Part shown: positions 35,210-42,589 of the stretch, in pieces
Layout of the letters: the number at the start of each line of letters is the position of its first letter
Numbering within the stretch: position 1 is the first letter of the stretch
Assembly: GCF_002101705.1 (NCBI RefSeq)
Contig: NZ_LQPC01000051.1
Location: 1-64,000 of the forward strand
Length of the DNA stretch: 64,000 nt
From: Mycolicibacterium iranicum
Lineage (GTDB): Bacteria > Actinomycetota > Actinomycetes > Mycobacteriales > Mycobacteriaceae
Reading direction: 5' to 3'
Notes under the pieces: generated by a model
What the model saw: the letters and a program-made list of their open reading frames with translations, nothing else
Databases searched by the model: none
What the model was told of the DNA's origin: nothing
Position numbers and translations under genes: made by a program

Positions 35210-36072
35210 GCGCGCCCCAGCAGAAAGTCCAGATGCAGTTGGTCGAAGGTTTTCGGATCCTCGTATTGCGGCCAGTGACCGCACCCCGACATCACCTCGA
35301 ACCGGGCATCCGGGATCATCGATGCGATGCGGCGACCTTCCTCGACATCGGCCGTGGGGTCATCGCTGGTCCAGAGCACCAGCGTCGGCGCGGCGATCGC
35401 CCCGTATTCTTCGGGCCCGAGCAGGTTGCGTGCCCTGATCTCCGGATCCTGTAACGCCATGATGTCGCGCATGGCGTCGACGAAACCCGGCTGCCGGTAG
35501 ACGCGCTGGCGACTCGCGACGATGTCGTCGTAGTCCTTGGACTTGTCGGCCATCAGCCACTTGATCCTGGCCTGCACGGTGTCCCAGGTGGGGTTCTCCG
35601 CGGCGGCCATCGACAGAGTGATGATTCTCTTCATCACCTCGGGGTCGGCCTGGGACCCGCCTGCGGTGTTGAGGACGAGGCGATCGACGCGTTCCGGATG
35701 CTCGGAGGCGATGCGCGCTGCGACCCAGCCCCCGAGCGACTCTCCGCTGATATGGGCTCGCCGGACACCGATGGCGTCCAGGAAGCCGGTGAAATGGTGG
35801 ACGTAATGGGCGATTTCGAGTGGATGGCCGGGCTTGTCGGTGTAACCGTGTCCGAGCATGTCGATCGACCACGTCGAGAAGTGCTCGGCGTGGGCCTCGA
35901 GATTGCGCACGTACGCCTCGGCATGTCCGCCAGAACCGTGGAGGAGAACCAGCGCAGGCTTGGCCCTGTCGCCGGCGTGAAGGTAGCGGGTTCGCACCCC
36001 AGCAACGTCGAGGTAGCCCTGAGAGAACGCGACGCCCTGCAGGTCGCTCCATACGCTCTCGAACTCTGGCAC
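35206..36072 (-). CDS. mhpC: meta-cleavage product hydrolase, MhpC-like
   Basis: A 288-residue alpha/beta-hydrolase. [12 protein letters not shown] forms the oxyanion hole, [14 protein letters not shown] carries the nucleophile Ser, TSDDPTADV the Asp and GCGHWPQYE the His. It would split the ring-cleavage product into a dienoate and a dicarboxylate. The frame is open to 36153, but those codons cross the operator; GTG 36072 with AGAAGGGA upstream is preferred. It is the first gene of the 20-kb run and carries the operator 43 bases upstream. Confidence 0.88.
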   Translation of the reverse strand: MPEFESVWSDLQGVAFSQGYLDVAGVRTRYLHAGDRAKPALVLLHGSGGHAEAYVRNLEAHAEHFSTWSIDMLGHGYTDKPGHPLEIAHYVHHFTGFLDAIGVRRAHISGESLGGWVAARIASEHPERVDRLVLNTAGGSQADPEVMKRIITLSMAAAENPTWDTVQARIKWLMADKSKDYDDIVASRQRVYRQPGFVDAMRDIMALQDPEIRARNLLGPEEYGAIAAPTLVLWTSDDPTADVEEGRRIASMIPDARFEVMSGCGHWPQYEDPKTFDQLHLDFLLGRA

Positions 36073-36114
36073 CTCTGTTTCCCTTCTATTGCAGCCGTCT
36101 GGGACCTTGACAGC

Positions 36115-36129
36115 GAGAATTAGATTCTC
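36115..36129. promoter_or_regulatory. operator palindrome GAGAAT-TAG-ATTCTC
   Basis: Perfect 6-base arms with a 3-base spacer lie 43 bases upstream of mhpC and 95 bases before the IclR gene. It is a best-class copy of the repeated motif. It would put the mhpCAB run under the shared regulator as well as the local IclR protein. Confidence 0.68.
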
Positions 36130-36158
36130 GTATTTTGTAAGCACCTTGCTCATTTATC

Positions 36159-36172
36159 GCACATGCATGTGC
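36159..36172. promoter_or_regulatory. palindrome GCACATGCATGTGC, probable IclR operator
   Basis: This is a perfect 14-base palindrome midway between the two start codons of mhpC and the divergent IclR gene. It differs completely from the GAGAAT motif. IclR proteins usually bind palindromes of this size near their own promoter, so it is the likely site for the adjacent regulator. Confidence 0.55.
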
Positions 36173-36224
36173 ACTATAGTCAGAGCATCACTCTCGCGAC
36201 GGCGTCTGTCAAGGAAGGTCCGCA

Positions 36225-36926
36225 ATGACTGATCCCGGAAACCCGACCGCAGGTTCGGGCGCGCCTGGATCCCAGACGCTGGCCCGCGGGCTGAACGCGT
36301 TGCAATTGGTGGCGAGCTCACCGACCGGCCTCACTGTGGCGCAGGTCGCCGACGACATCGGGGTGCACCGCACCATCGCCTACCGGCTCTTGAGCACGCT
36401 GGCCCAATTCCGTTTCGTGGCAAAGGGAGAAGACGGCCGGTACCGTTCCGCGTCCGCTCTCGCGGTGCTCGGCGCGTCGTTCGACAACAACGTCCGCCAG
36501 CTGTGCGTCCCCACACTGCGCGGGCTCGCCGACGAACTCGGCACCACGGTGTCCCTGTTGGTCGCCGAGGGCGACCAACAGGTGGCGATCGCGGTAATGG
36601 TCCCGACAAATGTGTACTACCAGTTGTCATTCCACGAGGGCAGCCGATACTCCCTCGACCGCGGGGCGGCCGGTCTCGCGCTGCTGGCCAGCATGCCGCC
36701 GCGGCCCGGCGAACGCGAACTCGTCCAGCAGACCCGTCGGCAGGGCTGGGTGATCACCCACGGCGAGATCGAGCCGAACACCTACGGTCTGGCCGTACCC
36801 GTCCGCCGGAAACCACCGTCACCGCCGACCTGCATCAACCTGATCTCGCACCGCGAGGATGTCGTCCTGGACGGGCGCGACGCAGTCATGAAGGCAGCCA
36901 ACGAATTGTCGGCGATTCTGAGTTGA
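36225..36926 (+). CDS. IclR-family transcriptional regulator (MhpR-like position)
   Basis: A 233-residue regulator. The N-terminal winged helix is TLARGLNALQLVASSPTGLTVAQVADDIGVHRTIAYRLLSTL (about residues 17-58), followed by a C-terminal effector domain (ASFDNNVRQLCVPTLRGLADELGTTVSLLVAEGDQQVAI). AAGGAAGG precedes the ATG. It is divergent from mhpC, as mhpR is divergent from the mhp operon in E. coli, so activation of mhpCAB by the pathway substrate is plausible. Confidence 0.87.
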   Translation: MTDPGNPTAGSGAPGSQTLARGLNALQLVASSPTGLTVAQVADDIGVHRTIAYRLLSTLAQFRFVAKGEDGRYRSASALAVLGASFDNNVRQLCVPTLRGLADELGTTVSLLVAEGDQQVAIAVMVPTNVYYQLSFHEGSRYSLDRGAAGLALLASMPPRPGERELVQQTRRQGWVITHGEIEPNTYGLAVPVRRKPPSPPTCINLISHREDVVLDGRDAVMKAANELSAILS

Positions 36927-36943
36927 GAGGAAGGGGGCCAACG

Positions 36944-38557
36944 GTGTCCGACTGGGATCACGAGGTCGATGTCGTCGTGCTGGGCAGCGGAGGCGCGGGG
37001 CTCACCGCGGCACTGGCCGCCGCCGTTCACGGCGCCGACGTCGAGGTGTACGAGAAAGCGTCGACTGTGGGCGGCACGACGGCGGTATCGGGCGGGATCG
37101 TGTGGATTCCCGCCCACAACCGCGCCGCCGATGGCGAGCTGAGCGCCGACGATGCGATGGCCTACCTGCGCGCACAGTCGTTGGGCTTCATGGACGACGA
37201 ACTGGTCGAGACGTTCGTGACCACCGGCGCTCCGATGCTCGACTTCGTGGAAGCGCACAGCGATCTGGTGTTCGAGGTCGCGGCGGGCTTTCCTGACTAC
37301 AAGCCCGAACTGCCCGGCGGCAAGCCCGGGGGCGGCCGTTCCCTGAACGCCAAACCCTTCGATCTTTCCCTGCTCGGCGAGTGGAGCGACAGGATCTCTT
37401 CGTTCCCCGCCGATTTCAGCAATGTCGGGATCGACGCCGAGACCCGCGCCCGAATCCACGCCTCGGTCGACAGCGAGTCGGGGAACTACTGCGTCGCAGG
37501 CGCGGCGCTGATCGCCGGCCTGCTGAAAGGGCTGCTCGACCGAGGCATCTTCCCACATACCGGCGCACGCGTAACCGAACTCGTTGCCGATGCGCTGGGC
37601 ATCACCGGAGTCCGAATCCAACAGGGCGACAGAGATTTCCGTGTGCGCGCGCGGAAAGCGGTGATCTTGGGGACAGGCGGCTTCGAGTGGGATCAGCGCC
37701 TCGTCGAGGCCTATCTCCGAGGACCGATGCGCGGCGCGGTCTCTCCACCCAACAACACCGGCGATGGGCTGCGGATGGCGATGGCCCACGGCGCCGATCT
37801 GGCCAACATGGGCGAAGCATGGTGGGTGCCCATCGTCGCGATCCCCGGCGACACCTTCGAAGGACGCCCGCGCAGCAGGAGCGTCCGGCTCGAGCGGACC
37901 CGCCCGCGCAGCATCATCGTCAACCGGGCGGGCAAGCGCTTCCTCAACGAGGCCGGCGAATACAACTCGATGGCCGGACCATTCCACTTCCTCGACCCGA
38001 AATTGGGCTACGCCAACGATCCTGCGTGGATTGTCTTCGATTCACTGCACCTCAAGCACTATGGCTTCCTCGGCGTCGACCCCGACGGACCGGTGCCCGA
38101 GTGGTTCTGCCAGTCGGCCGATCTCGATGAACTCGGCGAGAAGACCGGAATCGACCCCGCAGGGCTCGCGGCGACGCTGGCGGCATGGAATGAGAACGTC
38201 GCAGACGATCGCGACCCCGACTTCGGCCGTGGCGCAAGTGCTTACGACGGCTACTGGGGTGATGCCTTAGCCGCCACCGCAGCAGGCAAGACGCTCGGGC
38301 CGATCGACACCGCGCCCTACTTCGCTGTGCCGGTGTCCATCGGTGCCATGGGCACAAAGGGCGGCCCTCGCACCGATCGCGACGGGCGCGTCCTACACGT
38401 CAGCGGGACTGCGATCACCGGGCTGTTCGCGGCGGGCAACGCGATGGCCGGCGCCACCGGCAAGGCCTACGGCGGCGCCGGCGGCACCATCGGACCGGCC
38501 ATGGTGTTCGGCTACCGCGCCGGCTACACGGCAGCCACCGGCACGTCATTGTCATGA
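36944..38557 (+). CDS. KstD-like FAD-dependent dehydrogenase, second copy
   Basis: A 537-residue flavoprotein of the same family as the protein at 30821-32626 but clearly divergent and shorter. VDVVVLGSGGAGLTAALAAAVHG binds FAD, GGTTAVSGGIVWIP follows, and SIGAMGTKGGPRTD and GKAYGGAGGTIGPAMVFGYRAG form the catalytic domain. GTG 36944 follows AGGAAGGGGG and is 17 bases after the IclR stop. It could catalyse a second desaturation in the aromatisation of an alicyclic ketone. Confidence 0.87.
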   Translation: MSDWDHEVDVVVLGSGGAGLTAALAAAVHGADVEVYEKASTVGGTTAVSGGIVWIPAHNRAADGELSADDAMAYLRAQSLGFMDDELVETFVTTGAPMLDFVEAHSDLVFEVAAGFPDYKPELPGGKPGGGRSLNAKPFDLSLLGEWSDRISSFPADFSNVGIDAETRARIHASVDSESGNYCVAGAALIAGLLKGLLDRGIFPHTGARVTELVADALGITGVRIQQGDRDFRVRARKAVILGTGGFEWDQRLVEAYLRGPMRGAVSPPNNTGDGLRMAMAHGADLANMGEAWWVPIVAIPGDTFEGRPRSRSVRLERTRPRSIIVNRAGKRFLNEAGEYNSMAGPFHFLDPKLGYANDPAWIVFDSLHLKHYGFLGVDPDGPVPEWFCQSADLDELGEKTGIDPAGLAATLAAWNENVADDRDPDFGRGASAYDGYWGDALAATAAGKTLGPIDTAPYFAVPVSIGAMGTKGGPRTDRDGRVLHVSGTAITGLFAAGNAMAGATGKAYGGAGGTIGPAMVFGYRAGYTAATGTSLS

Positions 38558-38560
38558 TCC

Positions 38561-38601
38561 GGTAGCCGATCGGCAACTGCCGGCTCCGCTGGTCGGCTAC
38601 C
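38561..38601. promoter_or_regulatory. inverted repeat GGTAGCCGA / TCGGCTACC before TetR gene
   Basis: A perfect 9-base inverted repeat with a 23-base loop fills the space between the KstD-like stop and the TetR start. It could be a terminator for the flavoprotein gene or an operator for the TetR protein; the sequence alone does not decide. Confidence 0.4.
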
Positions 38602-38610
38602 CTCGTCGCT

Positions 38611-39222
38611 GTGACGACGGCACCGCAGAAGTTCAGCGCGATCACCAGAACGGCGGCGCAGACCCGTGTTCTGGACGCGGCGCTGAAGCTCATCGCCGAG
38701 CACGGCGTCAGTGGGACGTCGCTTCAGATGATCGCCGACGCGATGGGCGTCACCAAGGCCGCGGTGTACCGGCAGTTCAAGACGAAAGAAGAGATCGTCA
38801 TCGCGATCACCGAACGCGAGATGAGCCGCCTGGAAGACGCGGTGGAAGCGGCCGAGGCAGTAGGACACACGGTCAGAGCCCGCGAGGTACTCCTGGACCG
38901 GATGATCGACCAGGCCATCGAGCGCCGCGGCATCGTCAGCGTCCTACAGTTCGATCCGGTGATCATCCGCTTGCAGGCCGAACACGAGCCATTCCAGCGC
39001 TTCATCGAACGGCTCTACGCCGCACTCCTCGGCACCGAGCCCGGCGTCGAGGCGCGGTTCCACGCGGCGATGCTGTCGAGCGCGATCAGCGTCGCGGTCA
39101 TGCATCCGCTCGTCGCCGAGTTCGATGCCGAAACGCTGCGCGCACAACTCAGTCAAATGTCGAGACGCATGCTCGATCTGCCTGTCACGTCGTCTGAGAA
39201 GAGACGCTCGGCGGCGGTGTAA
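38611..39222 (+). CDS. TetR-family transcriptional regulator
   Basis: A 203-residue regulator. RTAAQTRVLDAALKLIAEHGVSGTSLQMIADAMGVTKAAVYRQFKTKEEIVIAI is the HTH domain. The start is GTG 38611. The ligand domain is helical with no further clues. It is downstream of the second KstD-like gene and convergent with meaB, overlapping it by 70 bases on the opposite strand. The target genes are unknown; autoregulation through the inverted repeat just upstream is possible. Confidence 0.85.
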   Translation: MTTAPQKFSAITRTAAQTRVLDAALKLIAEHGVSGTSLQMIADAMGVTKAAVYRQFKTKEEIVIAITEREMSRLEDAVEAAEAVGHTVRAREVLLDRMIDQAIERRGIVSVLQFDPVIIRLQAEHEPFQRFIERLYAALLGTEPGVEARFHAAMLSSAISVAVMHPLVAEFDAETLRAQLSQMSRRMLDLPVTSSEKRRSAAV

Positions 39223-40076
39223 GCGTCCACGCCACCCTCGGCGACCGACGCCGAAAGCCGGTCCAGTTCCGGATGGTTCCGGAGTAGGGTCTGTGCCAGC
39301 GACAGAATCTGCGAGCGCGCTCTGGCCGACCGGCGCTGCGGGCTGTCAGCCCGGTGATGGGCGTCGATCACGTCGACGAGCTCAGCGAGCCCCACACCCT
39401 GTGCAGCAACGAGTTTGAGAATGGGTGCGTGGGTTTCAGCGCGCAGGTCGCGCACCGTCTGATCGGCTCCGTCCCGGTCGGCCTTGTTGACCACGACGAT
39501 GTCGGCCACTTCAAGCAGACCAGCCTTGGCAGCCTGAATGGCATCGCCAGCACCGGGATTGAGGACCACAACCGTCGGATCGGCGACCGCCGCGATCTCG
39601 ATTTCCGACTGCCCGACTCCCACCGTCTCGAGGATCACCAGGTCATAGCCGAGAGCCGACACCAGCGTGATCGAGGCCGGCACCGCGGCGGCGAGACCAC
39701 CGAGGTGTCCGCGGGTCGCCACCGATCGGATCAGCACGTCGGGATCATTGATGTGCGCGGCCATCCGGATTCGGTCTCCCAGCAGCGCGCCGCCGCTGTA
39801 GGGAGACGACGGATCCACGGCCAGCACCGCTACCCGCATCCCGTCCGCGCGGTAAGCGCCGACCAGCGCCCCCACCGTCGTCGACTTCCCCGCACCCGGC
39901 GGCCCGGTGATCCCGACGACGCGCGCGGGCGTCACGGGCCCCAGAGCAGCGAGCACCTCCGCCCGCCGGCGGCTCTCCACGGCGCTCAGCAGCCGTCCCG
40001 CCGCACGCGGTGACCCGCCGCGAGCAGCGGCGATGAGCTCATCGATGGTCACTTCAGACAGATTACGCAGGCTCAC
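39153..40076 (-). CDS. meaB: methylmalonyl-CoA mutase-associated GTPase MeaB
   Basis: A 307-residue G3E-type GTPase that protects and loads B12 acyl-CoA mutases. The P-loop is G58PPGAGKST66, ILETVGVGQSEIEIAAVAD is the switch region and VVNKADRDGADQ gives the NKxD motif. The likely client is the mutase pair at 48413-50419, nine kilobases away. It is divergent from an SDR gene across a perfect operator palindrome, which ties it to the same regulon. Its 3' end overlaps the convergent TetR gene. Confidence 0.92.
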   Translation of the reverse strand: MSLRNLSEVTIDELIAAARGGSPRAAGRLLSAVESRRRAEVLAALGPVTPARVVGITGPPGAGKSTTVGALVGAYRADGMRVAVLAVDPSSPYSGGALLGDRIRMAAHINDPDVLIRSVATRGHLGGLAAAVPASITLVSALGYDLVILETVGVGQSEIEIAAVADPTVVVLNPGAGDAIQAAKAGLLEVADIVVVNKADRDGADQTVRDLRAETHAPILKLVAAQGVGLAELVDVIDAHHRADSPQRRSARARSQILSLAQTLLRNHPELDRLSASVAEGGVDAYTAAERLFSDDVTGRSSMRLDI

Positions 40077-40099
40077 TCCCGGTCGATTGTTACATGGTT

Positions 40100-40114
40100 G
40101 AGAATGCTATTCTC
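40100..40114. promoter_or_regulatory. operator palindrome GAGAAT-GCT-ATTCTC
   Basis: Perfect 6-base arms lie 24 bases from the meaB start and 35 bases from the SDR start at 40149. It sits in a 72-base divergent region and should affect both directions. Confidence 0.68.
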
Positions 40115-40148
40115 CACTGAAGAGAGTCGCCTTTCAAGGAGTGTTCGT

Positions 40149-40913
40149 ATGGAGATCGCCGGAAGCTCTGCCGTGGTTGTCGGAGGCGCAGGCGGTCTCG
40201 GAGAGGCCACGGTGCGCCGACTGGCCGGCGCGGGCGCCAAGGTAGTGATCGCCGATCTCGCCGACGACAAGGGCAAAGCCCTCGAATCCGAACTCGGGGT
40301 GCGCTACGTACGGACCGACGCCACGTCTGAGGACTCGGTCAACGCCGCGATTGCCGAGGCGGAATCGCTGGGGCCGCTGCGTATTTCGGCTGACACCCAC
40401 GGCGGGCCCGCCAGCGGCGGTCGGCTGATCGGCAAGGACGGCTCACCACTGGACCTCGACGGCTTCAAAAAGACGATCGAGTTCTACCTGACCGCGGTGT
40501 TCAACGTCATGCGACTGTCGGCCGCGGCAATCGCCAAGACCGATCCGCTTGATGAGGGCGCGCGCGGCGTCATCATCAACACGGCCTCGATCGCGGGCTA
40601 CGAAGGGCAGATCGGCCAGCTGCCATACGCCGCAGCCAAAGGTGGCGTCCTCGGCATGACGCTGGTGGCCGCACGTGATCTGTCCCCCTTGGGGATTCGC
40701 GTCGTGACGATTGCCCCGGGCACAATCAATACTCCGGCCTACGGGCAGGCCGCCGACCAACTCGAGCAGTACTGGGGCCCGCAGGTGCCGTTCCCCAAGC
40801 GCATGGGTCGCTCCACGGAGTATGCGCGACTGGCACAGAACATCATCGAGAACGACTACCTCAACGGCGAGATCATCCGGCTCGATGGGGCGTTGCGGTT
40901 CCCGCCGAAATGA
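40149..40913 (+). CDS. SDR, 3-hydroxyacyl-CoA dehydrogenase-like
   Basis: A 254-residue SDR of the HSD17B10/type II hydroxyacyl-CoA dehydrogenase group. VGGAGGLGEATVRRLAGAGAKVVIADL binds NAD, the active site has Ser in NTASIAGYEGQIGQ and YAAAK as Y-x3-K, and VVTIAPGTINTPA follows. The usual NAG strand is changed to THGG. AAGGAG lies before ATG 40149. It is the first gene after the operator and shares ATGA with the next SDR. It probably oxidises a 3-hydroxyacyl-CoA. Confidence 0.88.
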   Translation: MEIAGSSAVVVGGAGGLGEATVRRLAGAGAKVVIADLADDKGKALESELGVRYVRTDATSEDSVNAAIAEAESLGPLRISADTHGGPASGGRLIGKDGSPLDLDGFKKTIEFYLTAVFNVMRLSAAAIAKTDPLDEGARGVIINTASIAGYEGQIGQLPYAAAKGGVLGMTLVAARDLSPLGIRVVTIAPGTINTPAYGQAADQLEQYWGPQVPFPKRMGRSTEYARLAQNIIENDYLNGEIIRLDGALRFPPK

Positions 40914-41656
40914 GCGGTCCGCTCGACGGCAAGGTGGCCTTCGTCGCCGGTGCGAGCCGGGGCATCGGCGCGACCATCGCCACGGCGCTGGCGCGCGCAG
41001 GTGCCTCCGTCGCCGTGGCGGCTCGATCCGAACGTGAGGGCAAGCCGCCCGGCACCATCGGCGCTGTCGCGCAGCGCATCACCGATGACGGTGGACGCGC
41101 GTTGCCCGTCGTGTGCGACGTCACCAGCGAGGCGTCGGTCGATGACGCCGTGGCGGCCACGGTCGCCGAATTCGGCGGCATCGACATCCTGGTCGCGAAC
41201 GCGGGGGTCCTGTGGCTGGGCCCCATCGAATCCACGCCGCTCAAGCGCTGGCAGCTGTGCCTCGACGTGAACACCACCGGCGTCTTCCTCGTCACCAAGG
41301 CCGCCATCCCGCACGTGCGCGCCCGCGGCGCAGGCTCGCTGATCGCGATCACGACCACCGGCGTCACCATGACCGGGCACGGCGCCAACGCCTACTGGGT
41401 GTCTAAAGCCGCCGCCGAGCGGCTCTACCTCGGTCTGGCCGCGGACCTGAAAGCAGACAACATCGCCGTCAACTGCCTGAGCCCGTCGCGCGTCGTACTG
41501 ACCGAGGGCTGGCAGGCCGGCGGCGCGGGGATGCAGGTCCCGCCCGAAATGGTCGAACCGCCAGAGGCGATGGCCGACGCCGCCGTTTTCCTCGCCCAGC
41601 AGGACGCTTCGGGCATCACGGGCACGATCCAGCGCTCGGAAAAAATGGTCAGGTAG
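40910..41656 (+). CDS. SDR-family oxidoreductase
   Basis: A 248-residue SDR. VAGASRGIGATIATALARAG binds the nucleotide, NAGV is present, and YWVSK is the Y-x3-K motif; the usual catalytic Ser position lies in AITTTGVT, so Thr may replace it. A short insert REGKPPGTIGAVAQRI resembles the HSDL2-like group. It follows the previous SDR with ATGA overlap. The repeat element lies right after its stop. Confidence 0.86.
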   Translation: MSGPLDGKVAFVAGASRGIGATIATALARAGASVAVAARSEREGKPPGTIGAVAQRITDDGGRALPVVCDVTSEASVDDAVAATVAEFGGIDILVANAGVLWLGPIESTPLKRWQLCLDVNTTGVFLVTKAAIPHVRARGAGSLIAITTTGVTMTGHGANAYWVSKAAAERLYLGLAADLKADNIAVNCLSPSRVVLTEGWQAGGAGMQVPPEMVEPPEAMADAAVFLAQQDASGITGTIQRSEKMVR

Positions 41657-41678
41657 CGCACCACTTGCACCGCGCTTT

Positions 41679-41814
41679 GCACCGCGAGCGCGCGTGTCTG
41701 CTCGCCAACACGCCGATAGCTCTTGGCATTTCGCGCACGCTCGCCAGCAGCGAGAGCGCGCTCACACGCGCGCGCCGCGGCGTGTCGCTGTGCAGACGCG
41801 CGCGCTCGCGGTGC
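41679..41814. repeat. palindromic intergenic element, copy B
   Basis: A 136-base element with the same GCACCGCGAGCGCGCG ends as copy A at 6188. In this copy the two arms match over about 37 bases, apart from a few positions, down to ACACGCCG. It starts 23 bases after the SDR stop and ends 8 bases before the stop of the convergent enoyl-CoA hydratase gene, the same setting as copy A. Confidence 0.75.
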
Positions 41815-41821
41815 GAGTCCT

Positions 41822-42586
41822 CTACTTCTTGGCGATCAGGCCGTCGACGATCTTGTTGAACTCCGGCGTCCCGAACGACACATACTCTGCGAGGTTCGCA
41901 TAGTCCAGCGAGGCCATCACCGACTTCTCCAATTGCATGTTCATCAGCCGCTTGGTGGCCTCGACGGCCTGCTGGGGAAGTTCGAGCAGCTTCTTGGCGC
42001 AGGCGATCGCCTCGGCAAGCGGGTCCGCGACGACGTGATTGGCCAAACCGAGTTCGACGGCGCGCGAGGCCTTGATGCGAATACCGGTGAGCGCAAACTC
42101 CTTGGCCTGCAACAAACTTATCTGTGATCCCCACACCAGCGGGCCTCCGTCGGCGGCGACCAGACCGATCGAGACGTGCGGGTCGGCGAAGAACGCGTTC
42201 TCGCCGATGTAGACGACATCGGACAGCGCCGCGAGGCTGCAGCCGAGCCCGACGGCCGGCCCGTTGACGGCGGCCACGACGGGGATGCGGCAACGCACCA
42301 TCCCGATGACAAGGTCGCGACCGTGCTTGATCGTCTTCTGGCGCAGCGCTTCGTCGTTGCGCAGCTCGTCGAGGTAGTTGAAGTCGCCACCGGCCGAAAA
42401 GGCCCGGCCCGCACCGGTGATCACCGCAGCTCGGGCGTCGACGTCCTCGTTCAGCTCCTCCCAGATCTTCGCGAGACCCACATGCAGATTGTCGTTGACC
42501 GCATTGAGGTCGTCAGGCCGGTTGAGGGTGATGATGCGTAGCGCACCGTCGGCCTCGACCTTGATTTCGTCCGGCATTCCATACAT
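41822..42586 (-). CDS. enoyl-CoA hydratase
   Basis: A 254-residue crotonase. IITLNRPDDLNAVN, VITGAGRAFSAGGDFNYLDEL and AVNGPAVGLGCSLAALSDVVYIGENAFFADPHVSIGLVAADGG supply the CoA-binding and oxyanion regions. It would hydrate the enoyl-CoA formed by the adjacent dehydrogenase pair. It ends beside repeat copy B. The gene follows the dehydrogenase gene by three bases and belongs to the ligase/dehydrogenase operon that starts at 45886. Confidence 0.9.
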   Translation of the reverse strand: MYGMPDEIKVEADGALRIITLNRPDDLNAVNDNLHVGLAKIWEELNEDVDARAAVITGAGRAFSAGGDFNYLDELRNDEALRQKTIKHGRDLVIGMVRCRIPVVAAVNGPAVGLGCSLAALSDVVYIGENAFFADPHVSIGLVAADGGPLVWGSQISLLQAKEFALTGIRIKASRAVELGLANHVVADPLAEAIACAKKLLELPQQAVEATKRLMNMQLEKSVMASLDYANLAEYVSFGTPEFNKIVDGLIAKK

Positions 42587-42589
42587 GTT

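Noticed and set aside
36073-36153. N-terminal extension of mhpC
   Set aside because: The extra codons run through the GAGAAT operator; GTG 36072 has a ribosome site and gives the normal family length.
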